Positions 16,620 to 25,291 of a stretch of DNA of 64,000 nucleotides are shown here, in pieces. A model generated the notes under the pieces. It was not told where the DNA came from and made no database searches. It saw only the letters and a program-made list of their open reading frames with translations. The stretch spans positions 1 to 64,000 of the forward strand of contig NZ_CAADFC020000025.1 of the NCBI RefSeq assembly GCF_900696085.1, in the 5' to 3' direction. This DNA comes from Bradyrhizobium ivorense. GTDB taxonomy: Bacteria; Pseudomonadota; Alphaproteobacteria; Rhizobiales; Xanthobacteraceae. A program made the translations under genes and the position numbers. Each line of letters opens with the position of its first letter. Position 1 is the stretch's first letter.

Positions 16620-17480
16620 ATGCCGATCGTGTACGAACAGCTGATGGCCCTGAAAAATCTTGGCCAGAAATACAGCTACAGCGACCGCGAGGTGATGCTG
16701 TACGCCTACGGAATCGGCATGGGCGCCGATCCGATGGACGAGAAGGAGCTCGCTTTCGTCAATGAGGGCGTGCTGACGCCGCGGCCGCTCAAGGTGGTGC
16801 CCACTTTCGCCTCCGTCGCAGCCTGGGGCGCGGGCCCCGGCGAGATGAATCTCAACCGCGTGATGGTGGTCGACGGCGAGCGCGACGTCACCTTCCACAA
16901 GCCGTTTGCGACCGCAGCCCACATCACCGCGGACTCCACGGTCCTCGATGTCTTCGACAAGGGCAAAGACAAGGGCGCGGTGATCCGTCATCAGACCGTG
17001 CTGAAGGACGAGAAGGGCGAAAAGCTCGCCACGCTGGTCGCGTCGCGCTTCGCCCGCGGCGACGGCGGTTTCGGTGGTCCGTCGGACGGCCAGCCCGAGC
17101 CGCACAAGGTGCCGGAGCGCGCGCCGGACCAGGTGGTCGACATCACGACGCGGCCCGACCAGGCGCTGGTCTACCGGCTCTGCGGTGACCGCAATCCGCT
17201 GCACTCCGATCCGGAGTTCGCGAAAAAGGCCGGCTTCCCGCGGCCGATCCTGCACGGCATGTGCACCTACGGCATCACCTGCCGCGGGGTGCTGCAGACC
17301 TACGCCGACTATGATCCCGCCGCGTTCAAGCAACACGTGGCGCGGTTCTCCTCGCCGGTGTTTCCCGGCGAGACCGTGACCATGGAGCTGTGGAAGGACG
17401 GCAATGTCGTGTCGTTCGAGGCCAAGGTGAAGTCGCGCGGCGTCACCGTGATTCGCAACGGCAAGACGGTGCTGGCTTAG
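16620..17480 (+). CDS. MaoC-family double hot-dog enoyl-CoA hydratase
   Basis: A 286-residue protein with two hot-dog repeats, like the hydratase-2 part of peroxisomal multifunctional enzyme 2. The C-terminal half carries the catalytic motif YRLCGDRNPLHSDPEFAKKAG (Asp and His, ~residues 181-201) and then FPRPILHGMCTYG. The N-terminal repeat (residues ~1-140) lacks this motif and shapes the acyl pocket. The family hydrates 2-enoyl-CoA to (R)-3-hydroxyacyl-CoA. The SDR two genes on supplies the matching (R)-3-hydroxyacyl-CoA dehydrogenase, so together they resemble a split eukaryotic MFE-2. ATG at 16620; upstream GGGGTGAAACGACA is a weak ribosome site. Confidence 0.9.
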   Translation: MPIVYEQLMALKNLGQKYSYSDREVMLYAYGIGMGADPMDEKELAFVNEGVLTPRPLKVVPTFASVAAWGAGPGEMNLNRVMVVDGERDVTFHKPFATAAHITADSTVLDVFDKGKDKGAVIRHQTVLKDEKGEKLATLVASRFARGDGGFGGPSDGQPEPHKVPERAPDQVVDITTRPDQALVYRLCGDRNPLHSDPEFAKKAGFPRPILHGMCTYGITCRGVLQTYADYDPAAFKQHVARFSSPVFPGETVTMELWKDGNVVSFEAKVKSRGVTVIRNGKTVLA

Positions 17481-17500
17481 CCATGCGCGACGGCCGTTGG

Positions 17501-17633
17501 CTCCCTCGCCCCGCTCGTCGCGGGGAGAGGGTGGGTGAGGGGCTCTCACCGCGCGTAGTGACCGTGGTGAGACCTGTACCCCCTCACCCGGATCGCAAGG
17601 GCGATCCGACCTCTCCCCGCAGGCGGGGAGAGG
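17501..17633. repeat. Intergenic repeat, family F copy 2
   Basis: CTCCCTCGCCCCGCT ... GGGGAGAGGGTGGGTGAGGGG at the left and CCCCTCACCCGGATCG ... GGCGGGGAGAGG at the right. Same design as 16421-16569; it separates the MaoC and SDR genes. Confidence 0.8.
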
Positions 17634-17667
17634 TGAAGAAGAAAGAACAACAAGGGAGAAAACAACC

Positions 17668-18549
17668 ATGGGATTACTCGACGGCAAGGTGGCGCTGATC
17701 ACGGGCGCCGGCGGCGGACTGGGTGAGGCCTACGCAAAGCTGTTCGCGCGCGAGGGCGCGGCGGTCGTGGTCAACGATCTCGGCGGGCCGCGCGACGGCT
17801 CCGGCGCCGACACGTCGATGGCGCAGAAGGTGGTCGACGCGATCAAGGCCGAGGGCGGCCGTGCGGTCGCCAACGGCGCCGACATCTCGACCTTGGCCGG
17901 CGGCCAGTCGGTGTTCGACGACGCCATCAAGCATTTCGGCCGCGCCGACATCCTGGTCAACAATGCCGGCATCCTGCTCGACGAGACCTTTCACAAGGCC
18001 AAGGAAGCCAACTGGGACAAGGTGCTGAAGGTGCATCTCAAGGGCACCTTCTGCTGCACCCAGCCGGTGTTCAAATGGATGCGCGACAATGGCGGCGGCG
18101 TCATTGTCAACACGTCCTCGACCTCGGGGCTGATCGGCAATTTCGGGCAGACCAATTACGGCGCCGCCAAGGGCGGCATCTGGGGCCTCTCCAACGTGCT
18201 GGCGATCGAGGGCCGCAAGTACAACATCCGGATCTGGACCCTGGCGCCGGGCGCGCTGACCCGCATGACCGCGGACCTGCCGCGCTACAAGGAGAACCCG
18301 GGCGCGGCGCTCGGGCCGGACGGCATCGCGCCGGCCGTGCTCTACATGGTCAGCGACCTCTCCGGCGACCAGACCGGCAAGGTGCTCGGCGTCTCCGGCC
18401 CGCGCGGGGTGCGCGAGATGCGGATGATGGAAATGGAGGGCTGGACGCCGCCGTTCACGGGGTGGAAGGCCGAGGACATCGTCACCCACGCCAAGGAGAT
18501 CTTCTTCTCCGAAGAGGAGATCAAGAGGTCGGCGCGGCGGTTCAAGTAG
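17668..18549 (+). CDS. SDR-family 3-hydroxyacyl-CoA dehydrogenase (HSD17B4-like)
   Basis: A 293-residue classical short-chain dehydrogenase. The Rossmann motif TGAGGGLGEAYAKLFAREGA is at residues ~12-31, NDLGGPRDG at ~37 (NAD-preferring acidic end of strand 2), and NNAG at ~98. The catalytic Ser is in NTSSTSG (~residue 147), and Tyr-Lys is in NYGAAKGG (~residue 165). A C-terminal extension (MMEMEGWTPPFTGWKAED) is typical of the HSD17B4 N-terminal dehydrogenase group acting on (R)-3-hydroxyacyl-CoA. ATG at 17668 is preceded by AAGGGAGAAAACAACC. It works with the MaoC hydratase upstream. Confidence 0.9.
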   Translation: MGLLDGKVALITGAGGGLGEAYAKLFAREGAAVVVNDLGGPRDGSGADTSMAQKVVDAIKAEGGRAVANGADISTLAGGQSVFDDAIKHFGRADILVNNAGILLDETFHKAKEANWDKVLKVHLKGTFCCTQPVFKWMRDNGGGVIVNTSSTSGLIGNFGQTNYGAAKGGIWGLSNVLAIEGRKYNIRIWTLAPGALTRMTADLPRYKENPGAALGPDGIAPAVLYMVSDLSGDQTGKVLGVSGPRGVREMRMMEMEGWTPPFTGWKAEDIVTHAKEIFFSEEEIKRSARRFK

Positions 18550-18656
18550 GGGAACGCCATTCCCGGGACGAGCCTGCGGCAGGCGGCGCATTCCCGATGC
18601 GCAATGGCGGATCGGGAAATGACGCTGTATAGAGAGCGGGAACAAACGAGGCATCC

Positions 18657-19613
18657 ATGACAAAACTCACCGCCCAGGCCGCCGGCACCTTCGCCATCGC
18701 GCCGACCCCGTTCCACGACGACGGCCGCATCGACGAGGCCTCGATCGACCGTCTCACCGATTTCTACACCGATGTCGGTTGCGACGGCGTCACGGTGCTG
18801 GGCATTCTGGGCGAGGCGCCGAAGCTCGATGCCGCCGAGGCCGAGCAGGTGGCGCTGCGCTTCGTCAAGCGGGCCAAGAAGCTGCAGGTGATCGTCGGGG
18901 TCTCGGCGCCGGGCTTTGCCACCATGCGCGCGCTGGCGAAGAAGTCGATGGATGCGGGCGCTGCCGGTGTCATGATCGCGCCGCCGCCGCATCTGCGCAC
19001 CGACGACCAGATCACCGGCTATTTCAAGCAGGCGCAGGAAGCGATCGGCGACGACATTCCCTGGGTGCTGCAGGACTATCCGCTGACGCTGACCGTCCAG
19101 TTCACGCCCGCGGTGATCCGCAAGATCGTGATGGATTCGCCGTCCTGCGTGATGCTCAAGCACGAGGACTGGCCGGGGTTGGAGAAGATCTCCACGCTGC
19201 GCAACTTCCAGAAGGACGGCTCGCTGCGGCCGCTGTCGATTCTGGTCGGCAATGGCGGCCTGTTCCTCGACTTCGAGATGGAGCGCGGCGCCGACGGCGC
19301 GATGACCGGCTATGCCTTCCCGGAGCTTTTGATCGACGTCGTCAATCTCTCCAAGGCGGGCAAACGCGATGCCGCGCACGATCTGTTCGATGCGCATCTG
19401 CCGCTGATCCGCTACGAGCAGCAGCCCGGCGTCGGCCTCACCGTGCGCAAATACGTGCTGCAGAAGCGCGGCATTATCTCCTCCAGCGCGCAGCGCAAGC
19501 CGGGCGCGGTGATCACGCCGCAGGCGAGGGCGGAGGTCGACTATCTGCTGTCGCGCGTGGCGCGCGTCGACCGCCGCGCCAATCTGCAGCCGCAATCCAG
19601 CGCAGCGGGCTAA
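18657..19613 (+). CDS. Dihydrodipicolinate synthase (DapA)-family lyase
   Basis: A 318-residue class I aldolase barrel. Seen: FAIAPTPFHDDGRIDEASIDRL (N-terminal pyruvate-binding strand), VLGILGEAPKL (~residues 44-54, replacing the GTTGE loop of DapA), the YP tyrosine context QDYPLTLT (~140), and the Schiff-base lysine in CVMLKHEDW (~residue 167). The changed GTTGE-equivalent loop argues against lysine biosynthesis; members of this branch act on 2-oxo acids in catabolic pathways. It lies 107 bases after the SDR gene and 3 bases before the NUDIX gene, so it is probably part of the same operon. Confidence 0.85.
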   Translation: MTKLTAQAAGTFAIAPTPFHDDGRIDEASIDRLTDFYTDVGCDGVTVLGILGEAPKLDAAEAEQVALRFVKRAKKLQVIVGVSAPGFATMRALAKKSMDAGAAGVMIAPPPHLRTDDQITGYFKQAQEAIGDDIPWVLQDYPLTLTVQFTPAVIRKIVMDSPSCVMLKHEDWPGLEKISTLRNFQKDGSLRPLSILVGNGGLFLDFEMERGADGAMTGYAFPELLIDVVNLSKAGKRDAAHDLFDAHLPLIRYEQQPGVGLTVRKYVLQKRGIISSSAQRKPGAVITPQARAEVDYLLSRVARVDRRANLQPQSSAAG

Positions 19614-19616
19614 ACC

Positions 19617-20417
19617 ATGACCGAGATCGCTGCGACCCGTCCTGCGTCCACCGTGCTGCTGCTGCGCGACGGCACGACATCAGCTGAAATCGAAATCTTC
19701 ATGATGGTCCGCCATCACCAGATCGAGTTCAACTCGGGCGCGCTGGTGTTTCCCGGCGGCAGCGTCGACAAGAACGACAACGAGATAGCAGCTAACCCCG
19801 CGCTCTATTCCGGCGGCGAAGGCCTCGACGCCGACGCGCTCGGCTTCCGCATCGCCGGCGTCCGCGAAACCTTCGAGGAGAGCGGCATCCTGCTGGCGCG
19901 GCCGAAGGGGTCGTCCGAGCTGGTTGATGCCAAGCGCGCCGACGCACTCGCGCTCGCGCACCGCAGCGCGCTGAACGAAGGCAAGATCACCTTCCAGACC
20001 ATTCTCACCGACAACGGCCTGGTGCTCGCGCTCGACGCGCTGGTGCCCTATGCGCACTGGATCACGCCGGAGGGCATGCCAAAGCGGTTCGACACCTGGT
20101 TCTTCCTCGCCGCAGCGCCGCCCGAGCAGCTCGGCGCCCATGACGGCAAGGAATCCACCGACTCGATCTGGGTGTCGGCGCGCGAGGCGCTGGCGGGCGG
20201 CGAGAGCGGCCGCTTCAAGCTGCCGTTCCCGACCACCCGCAACCTGATCCGGCTCGGCAAGCAGCCGAACGTTGCGGCCGCGCTTGAAGACAGCAAGGCC
20301 ATGTCGATCGTCACGGTGATGCCGGTGATGACCAAGACCGCCACCGGCCGCCAGCTCCGCATCCCCAAGGAAGCCGGCTACGACGGCGAGGTGTTCGACG
20401 TCGGCGCGATGGGGTAG
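19617..20417 (+). CDS. NUDIX hydrolase, acyl-CoA diphosphatase-like
   Basis: A 266-residue protein. The Nudix box is split: FPGGSVDKNDNE (~residues 43-54) is separated by about 25 residues from GVRETFEESGILL (~residues 81-93). The REx2EE core is intact. Such an insertion is known from NUDT19/RP2-type CoA diphosphatases, which cleave acyl-CoA to 4'-acyl-phosphopantetheine and 3',5'-ADP. The position 3 bases after an acyl-CoA-type operon supports that reading. The C-terminal half (HWITPEGMPKRFDTWFFLA) is also typical of that subgroup. ATG at 19617. Confidence 0.83.
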   Translation: MTEIAATRPASTVLLLRDGTTSAEIEIFMMVRHHQIEFNSGALVFPGGSVDKNDNEIAANPALYSGGEGLDADALGFRIAGVRETFEESGILLARPKGSSELVDAKRADALALAHRSALNEGKITFQTILTDNGLVLALDALVPYAHWITPEGMPKRFDTWFFLAAAPPEQLGAHDGKESTDSIWVSAREALAGGESGRFKLPFPTTRNLIRLGKQPNVAAALEDSKAMSIVTVMPVMTKTATGRQLRIPKEAGYDGEVFDVGAMG

Positions 20418-20509
20418 CCTGTTGTCACGAGCGATCGGGCGCGCGTGACTCACAGGCGGCGCAGCACATTCGCCGGGACGACGAGGGGAGAGAGAATCGC
20501 GTCCCTCAC

Positions 20510-20529
20510 ACTTCGGTCTGCACCGAAGT
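20510..20529 (+). promoter_or_regulatory. Leader hairpin 1 upstream of EamA transporter
   Basis: A perfect 8-bp stem ACTTCGGT / ACCGAAGT with tetraloop CTGC. No T tract follows, so it is not a simple terminator. It may be an operator palindrome or part of a structured leader. Confidence 0.5.
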
Positions 20530-20553
20530 ATCGTGCTGCACCGGCGATGTAAT

Positions 20554-20579
20554 TTCCGTCTCAAACCCACGAGACGGAA
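20554..20579 (+). promoter_or_regulatory. Leader hairpin 2 just before EamA start codon
   Basis: A perfect 9-bp stem TTCCGTCTC / GAGACGGAA with loop AAACCCAC. It ends 8 bases before the ATG at 20588, so its right arm overlaps the ribosome-binding region and could affect translation or serve as an operator. Confidence 0.5.
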
Positions 20580-20587
20580 TCCCCGCC

Positions 20588-21496
20588 ATGACCACCGCAT
20601 CGCGCCCGCCCGGCATGGCCTTCGAGCTGGCCCTGTTGCTCGCGCTCGCCACGCTCTGGGGCGGCTCCTACACCTTCATCAAGCTCGGGGTCGAGACCAT
20701 CCCGCCGATCACGCTGATCGCGGCGCGCACGGCGATCGCTGGAGCACTGCTGCTCGTCATCATGCGGATGCGCGCCGTGACGATGCCGACCGACGGCGCG
20801 ACCTGGCGCCGCTTCATGTTCCAGGGCTGTCTCAACAGCGTGATCCCGTGGACGCTGATCGCCTGGGGCGAATGCTTCGTCGATGCCGGGCTCGCCACCA
20901 TCCTCAATTCGGCCTCCCCGATCTTCACCTTCCTGTTCACCGCGATGGTCACCCGCCACGAGGCGGCGAGCCCGCGAAAACTGTTCGGCGTGGTGGCCGG
21001 CATGGCCGGCATCTGCCTGATCGTCGGCGTCGACGCGTTCCGCGATCTCGGCACCGGCCTGGTGGCCGAGGTCGCCATCGTCGCCGCGACCATCTGCTAT
21101 GCCTGTGCGGCGATCTTCAGCCGCGGCTTCAAGGGCCTCGATCCGATGGCGCCGGCGGCGGGCTCGCTGCTCGCCGGCGCTGCGATCCTGATCCCGCTCA
21201 GCTTCGCCGTCGAGCGGCCGTGGACGCTGGCGCCGTCGACGACGTCGCTCGCGGCGCTGCTGGCGCTCGCGGTGTTCTCGACCGCGATCGCCTTCGTGAT
21301 CTACTTCCGCCTGATCCAGACCCTCGGCTCGGTCGGCACCACGGCGCAGGCCTATCTGCGGGTGCCGATCGGGGTCGCGCTCAGCGTCAGCTTTCTGGGT
21401 GAGCGGCTGAGCCCGACGGCGTGGCTCGGGCTCGCCTGCGTCGTGATCGGGGTTGCCGCGATGACCATCCCGGCGCGGAAAACTGCCGCCGCCTGA
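20588..21496 (+). CDS. EamA-family (DMT) transporter
   Basis: A 302-residue membrane protein with ten predicted helices in two EamA repeats. The first starts LATLWGGSYTFIKLGVETIPP (~residues 18-38) and the second near residue 155 (VAIVAATICYACAAIFSRG). DMT exporters of this type (RhaT/YdcZ-like) move small metabolites such as amino acids or drugs; the substrate is not predictable. It is monocistronic, with two hairpins in its leader (20510-20529 and 20554-20579). Confidence 0.88.
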   Translation: MTTASRPPGMAFELALLLALATLWGGSYTFIKLGVETIPPITLIAARTAIAGALLLVIMRMRAVTMPTDGATWRRFMFQGCLNSVIPWTLIAWGECFVDAGLATILNSASPIFTFLFTAMVTRHEAASPRKLFGVVAGMAGICLIVGVDAFRDLGTGLVAEVAIVAATICYACAAIFSRGFKGLDPMAPAAGSLLAGAAILIPLSFAVERPWTLAPSTTSLAALLALAVFSTAIAFVIYFRLIQTLGSVGTTAQAYLRVPIGVALSVSFLGERLSPTAWLGLACVVIGVAAMTIPARKTAAA

Positions 21497-21801
21497 AGTT
21501 TCGTCTGCCGAAACCAGCCGGCAGGAATCGGGACGATGCTGACGGTGCCGGCTGCGGGGCCAGGAGCGCACCGCTGCGGCGATTCGCCGACGTCATCAGG
21601 CTGGACCTCGCGGCCCGGGCCAGGGCCGTCAGGGGAGGCGGGTAATCCCGCCGGACTGACGCCGGCCCTGTGCCGATTTCGGGCACGGCACGTCATCAGG
21701 GTGACGCGGATCACACCCTAACTGGCTCCGGCGCTTCAGCATTTCCCCAACGCCCGTAATTTCCCGTATATTGCCGTCCATTGGACCCCGGCCCTGACCA
21801 T
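21497..21801. other. Gene-free stretch between transporter and kinase
   Basis: 305 bases with several GC-rich short inverted repeats (for example GGCGGGTAATCCCGCC near 21637-21652) but no convincing gene, RNA or promoter motif. The promoter of the kinase at 21802 is presumably in its last ~80 bases, which are less GC-rich. Confidence 0.4.
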
Positions 21802-24483
21802 ATGACCGTTGAACTGCCGCCGAATTCGCAAGCGCCGCGAGCATTTTCCCTCTCGATCGGCCAGCTCACCTTCGGCAGCTTCCTGCTGGTGCTGGCTGTG
21901 ATCATCATCACATCCACCGCCAGCGTGATCGCGATCCGCCATATCGATACGACCTTTGCCGAGCTGCAGCGGCTGCAGAGCGTCGGCGACATCTCCGAGG
22001 ATATCGACCGCCGCATGAACGAGCTGCGGCTGGCGGCGCGGGATTTCGTCACCGAGCCCGGCAGCCAGTCGATTCAGGTCGCCGAGGCGGCCCAGTCGCT
22101 GAGCGAGATTCTGAAGAAGACCCGTATCCGGCTTGCCCCCGAGCAGCAGGACATGATCGACGGCGTCACCCAGCGGCTGGCGACCTATCGCGGCGGCATC
22201 GAGCGGATTTCGACGCTGCTGAGCCGCCGTGCCGAGCTGGTCGCGGGCCTGCCGCCGCTGCGCGATGCCTTCGACAAGGCGGTCGCCGACAGCCCGGAGC
22301 CCGCCTTGGCGGCCGCGCTGTCGCAGACCCAGAGCCGCATCGCGACCGCGCTGCTGGCGCACAACACCTCGGCGGCCGAGCAGGCCGCGCAGAGCATGCG
22401 CGCGATGACCATCGCCGATCCCGCGCTGCGGACGGCGGTCGACAATTATGCCGAGGCGATCAGCGCGATCGCAACGCGCGAGGGCCAGATTGCCGACATC
22501 GACCGCGAGGTGCTCGGCGAGGAGGGCCGGCTGATCCAGCGCGTCACCGAGCTGCTGCGCGAGCTCAGCACCCGCCGCGGCCATGTGCTGTCGCGGGACT
22601 TCGCGCGCACGCTGGCCGAGGCCAAGTGGCAGAGCATCGTGCTCGGCACCGCCGGCGTGCTGATCGGCCTGTTCGCCGCGGTGCTGGTGGTTCGCCGCAC
22701 CGTGCGGCCGCTGGCCAAGATCGCCGGCTCGATCCGCAAGGTCTCCGGCGGCGAGAAGAGCGCGTTCATCCCGGGCGCCGATCTCGACAACGAGATCGGC
22801 GATATCGCGCGCGCCGCCGAGGTGTTTCGCCAGACCCTGATCGACGCCGACAGCGCGCGCGAGGCCGCACTGCGCGCGCTCGCCGAGCAGCGGCTCGCCG
22901 AGGAGAGCTATCACAAGCTGTTCGAGGCCTCGGTCGAGGGCATCTATGTGACGACGCCGGGCGGTACGCTGCTCAACGCCAACCCGGCGCTGGCGCGGAT
23001 GATGGGCTATGCCACGCCGCAGGACCTGATCAACGGCATCGACGACATCGCCTCCACGGTCTATGTCGATCCGGCGGCGCGCGCACGGTACCAGGAGCTG
23101 ATGCAGCGCGACGGCATGGTGCGCGACTACGAGTACCAGGTCCGTGCGCGCGACGGCTCCGCGCTGTGGCTGTCGGACTCCGCCACCGTGGTACGTAACG
23201 ATGTCGGCGAGGTGATCCGCTACGAGGGCACGGTGCGCGACATCACCGACCAGAAGCGCGCCGAAGACGCCATCGCCGAAGGCCGCCGCCTGCTGCAGAT
23301 GGTCATCGACACCGTGCCCGCCGTGATCAACGTCAAGGACAGTGAGCTGCGCTATGTGCTGATGAACCGCTACATGGCCGGCATCTTCGGCATCGAGCCG
23401 CAGGACGCGATCGGCCGGACCACCGCCGATCTGATGTCGCGCTACGGCGCGGCCAAGAGCGACGAAAACGACAAGCGCGTGCTGTCGGCGCGGCGCGAGC
23501 TCGGCTTCTACGAGGAGGAATACAAGGATTCCGCCGGCAACATGCGGCAATGGCTGGTCAACAAGCTGCCGATCCTCGACACCCAGGGCGAGATCGAGAA
23601 CATCGTCACGGTCGCGCTCGACATCGGCGAGCGCAAGCGCTCCGAGCAGGAGATGCGCAAGGCGCGGGACTCCGCCGAGGCCGCGCTGCGCAATCTGCGC
23701 GAGACCCAGAACTCGCTGATCGAGGCGGAGAAGCTCGCCGCGCTGGGGCGGCTGGTCGCCGGCGTCGCCCATGAGGTCAACAACCCGGTCGGCATCAGCC
23801 TGACGGTGGCGTCCGCGCTCGAACGCAAGACCGCGACCTTCGCTGCCCAAGTCGAGCGCGGCGAACTGCGCCGCTCCAGCCTCAACGAATTCCTGAACAC
23901 GACGCGGGATGCCTCGTCGCAGCTCGTCGCCAATCTCAACCGCGCCGCCGAGCTGATCCAGTCGTTCAAGCAGGTCGCCGCCGACCGCAACTATTCGGAC
24001 CAGCGCAGCTTCGACCTCGGCGATCTCACCGAGCAGGTGGTGATGAGCCTGCGGCCCGGACTGCGCAAGCACAATCTGACGCTCAACGTCGATTGCGAGC
24101 CGGACCTGATCATGAACTCCTATCCCGGGCCGTATGGCCAGGTGCTGACCAACCTGTTCCTCAACGCGGTGGCGCACGCGTTTCCGGACGGCAAGGCCGG
24201 CGAGGTCGATATCCAGGTGCACGCCTGCGGCAAGGACAATGTCGAGGTGGTGTTCTCCGACAATGGCTGCGGCATGAGCCTCGACGTGCGCCGCCGCGCC
24301 TTCGATCCATTCTTCACCACGCGGCGCGATCAGGGCGGCACCGGGCTCGGCCTGCACATCGTCTACAGCATCGTCACCACGCGGCTCGGCGGACGGCTCA
24401 GTCTGGAGTCCGAGCCCGGCCGCGGCACCCGCATCCAGATCATCCTGCCCCGCACCGCCCCGCTGGAGCAGGCCGCGGAGTAG
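21802..24483 (+). CDS. Membrane PAS-domain sensor histidine kinase
   Basis: An 893-residue protein. TM1 (~residues 18-45) and TM2 (~275-295) flank a helical periplasmic sensor. A HAMP domain follows (RRTVRPLAKIAGSIRKVSGG), then two PAS domains (~365-490 with SVEGIYVTTPGGTLLNANPA; ~495-620 with INVKDSELRYVLMNRYMAG). A kinase core has the phospho-acceptor His in GVAHEVNNPVG (~residue 657) and ATPase boxes with DNGCGMSLDVRR and GGTGLGLHI. It lacks a receiver domain and no response regulator is adjacent, so it is an orphan. ATG at 21802 is used; TTG at 21781 is possible. Confidence 0.9.
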   Translation: MTVELPPNSQAPRAFSLSIGQLTFGSFLLVLAVIIITSTASVIAIRHIDTTFAELQRLQSVGDISEDIDRRMNELRLAARDFVTEPGSQSIQVAEAAQSLSEILKKTRIRLAPEQQDMIDGVTQRLATYRGGIERISTLLSRRAELVAGLPPLRDAFDKAVADSPEPALAAALSQTQSRIATALLAHNTSAAEQAAQSMRAMTIADPALRTAVDNYAEAISAIATREGQIADIDREVLGEEGRLIQRVTELLRELSTRRGHVLSRDFARTLAEAKWQSIVLGTAGVLIGLFAAVLVVRRTVRPLAKIAGSIRKVSGGEKSAFIPGADLDNEIGDIARAAEVFRQTLIDADSAREAALRALAEQRLAEESYHKLFEASVEGIYVTTPGGTLLNANPALARMMGYATPQDLINGIDDIASTVYVDPAARARYQELMQRDGMVRDYEYQVRARDGSALWLSDSATVVRNDVGEVIRYEGTVRDITDQKRAEDAIAEGRRLLQMVIDTVPAVINVKDSELRYVLMNRYMAGIFGIEPQDAIGRTTADLMSRYGAAKSDENDKRVLSARRELGFYEEEYKDSAGNMRQWLVNKLPILDTQGEIENIVTVALDIGERKRSEQEMRKARDSAEAALRNLRETQNSLIEAEKLAALGRLVAGVAHEVNNPVGISLTVASALERKTATFAAQVERGELRRSSLNEFLNTTRDASSQLVANLNRAAELIQSFKQVAADRNYSDQRSFDLGDLTEQVVMSLRPGLRKHNLTLNVDCEPDLIMNSYPGPYGQVLTNLFLNAVAHAFPDGKAGEVDIQVHACGKDNVEVVFSDNGCGMSLDVRRRAFDPFFTTRRDQGGTGLGLHIVYSIVTTRLGGRLSLESEPGRGTRIQIILPRTAPLEQAAE

Positions 24484-24530
24484 GGGTTTGCTTGCGCGGC
24501 TATTTCTGCATGGTGCATTCGCTCTAACCC

Positions 24531-24608
24531 CGTCATTGCGAGCAAAGCGAAGCAATCCATGTTTCAATTCGGGGATAGATGGATTGCTTCGCTTCGCTCG
24601 CAATGACG
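24531..24608. repeat. Intergenic repeat, family C
   Basis: CGTCATTGCGAGCAAAGCGAAG at the left and CTTCGCTCGCAATGACG at the right, inner arms AGCAATCCATG / ATGGATTGCT. A partial relative lies at 6875-6924. It is downstream of the kinase stop. Confidence 0.85.
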
Positions 24609-24630
24609 AGAGAGCAGCTCACTGCCAGTT

Positions 24631-24675
24631 CCGTCATCCCCGCGCAAAGGCGGAGCCTTTGCGCGGGAATGACGG
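24631..24675. repeat. Intergenic hairpin repeat, short form of family B
   Basis: CCGTCATCCCCGCGCAAAGGC, spacer GGA, then GCCTTTGCGCGGGAATGACGG: an almost perfect 21-bp stem. It lies at the 3' ends of two convergent genes and could terminate both. Confidence 0.85.
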
Positions 24676-24702
24676 GCCTAGACTAGCTGCGACTGCAGAG
24701 CA

Positions 24703-25053
24703 TTAATTGACATCCGCAAGCTTGTGCAGCGTGGCGCCGAAGATCTGGCTCGCCTTGCCGACCAGCGCGGTGCCGCTCATGGTGCCGCGCGTTTCGGTGA
24801 AGGTGCCGGTCACCCCGATGCCGACGGGGGCAGGGCCTCCGAACAGCGGATTGTCGGTGTCGCGCGGCGTGGTGTGGCGCTGCACCAGCACCTCGCCCTT
24901 GAAGGTGTCGCCCTTCACCGTGTAGCTGCCGGTGTAATACAAATAGGCGTCGCCGCCGAGGATCTGACCGTCGCGGAAGAGAATCACGCCGCTGCCCTTG
25001 CCGACGCGCCCGTCCAGCAAGGTGACGTGGATTGAGTACAGCCCGTTGTTCAT
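24703..25053 (-). CDS. GrlR-family regulatory-like protein
   Basis: A 116-residue protein. MNNGLYSIHVTLLDGRVGKGSGVILFRDGQILGGD with YLYYTGSY matches the beta-rich lipocalin-like GrlR fold. GrlR is known as a negative regulator of type III secretion in enteric pathogens, but the rhizobial homologues are unlinked to secretion genes and their role is unknown. ATG at 25053 fits the domain start; the in-frame start at 25131 adds a non-conserved, Cys/Arg-rich segment. It stands alone. Confidence 0.75.
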   Translation of the reverse strand: MNNGLYSIHVTLLDGRVGKGSGVILFRDGQILGGDAYLYYTGSYTVKGDTFKGEVLVQRHTTPRDTDNPLFGGPAPVGIGVTGTFTETRGTMSGTALVGKASQIFGATLHKLADVN

Positions 25054-25291
25054 GACGTCCCACTTTGCCGGCCCGCCGCGCCCACGGCAGGCCGATCGGT
25101 TTTTTATGCCAAAGCACGCAACTTCGCGCAACGCGGCCGGTTATCCCGAGTTGTCCCGACTTGGCGCGAACCCTCGGTTCCTGCCAATGCTGTGACAGCG
25201 CGATGACGGCGGGGCCTTGCACGAATCAAATTGGCCCACGAAATGCATAACTGTGGTTGCACTGGCCGGTGAGTGCTGGAGCACACGATAC

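Noticed and set aside
21590..21720. A possible cobalamin-type riboswitch in the leader of the kinase
   Set aside because: Several GC-rich stems are present, but the B12-box and conserved core bases cannot be aligned, and a sensor kinase is an unlikely target.
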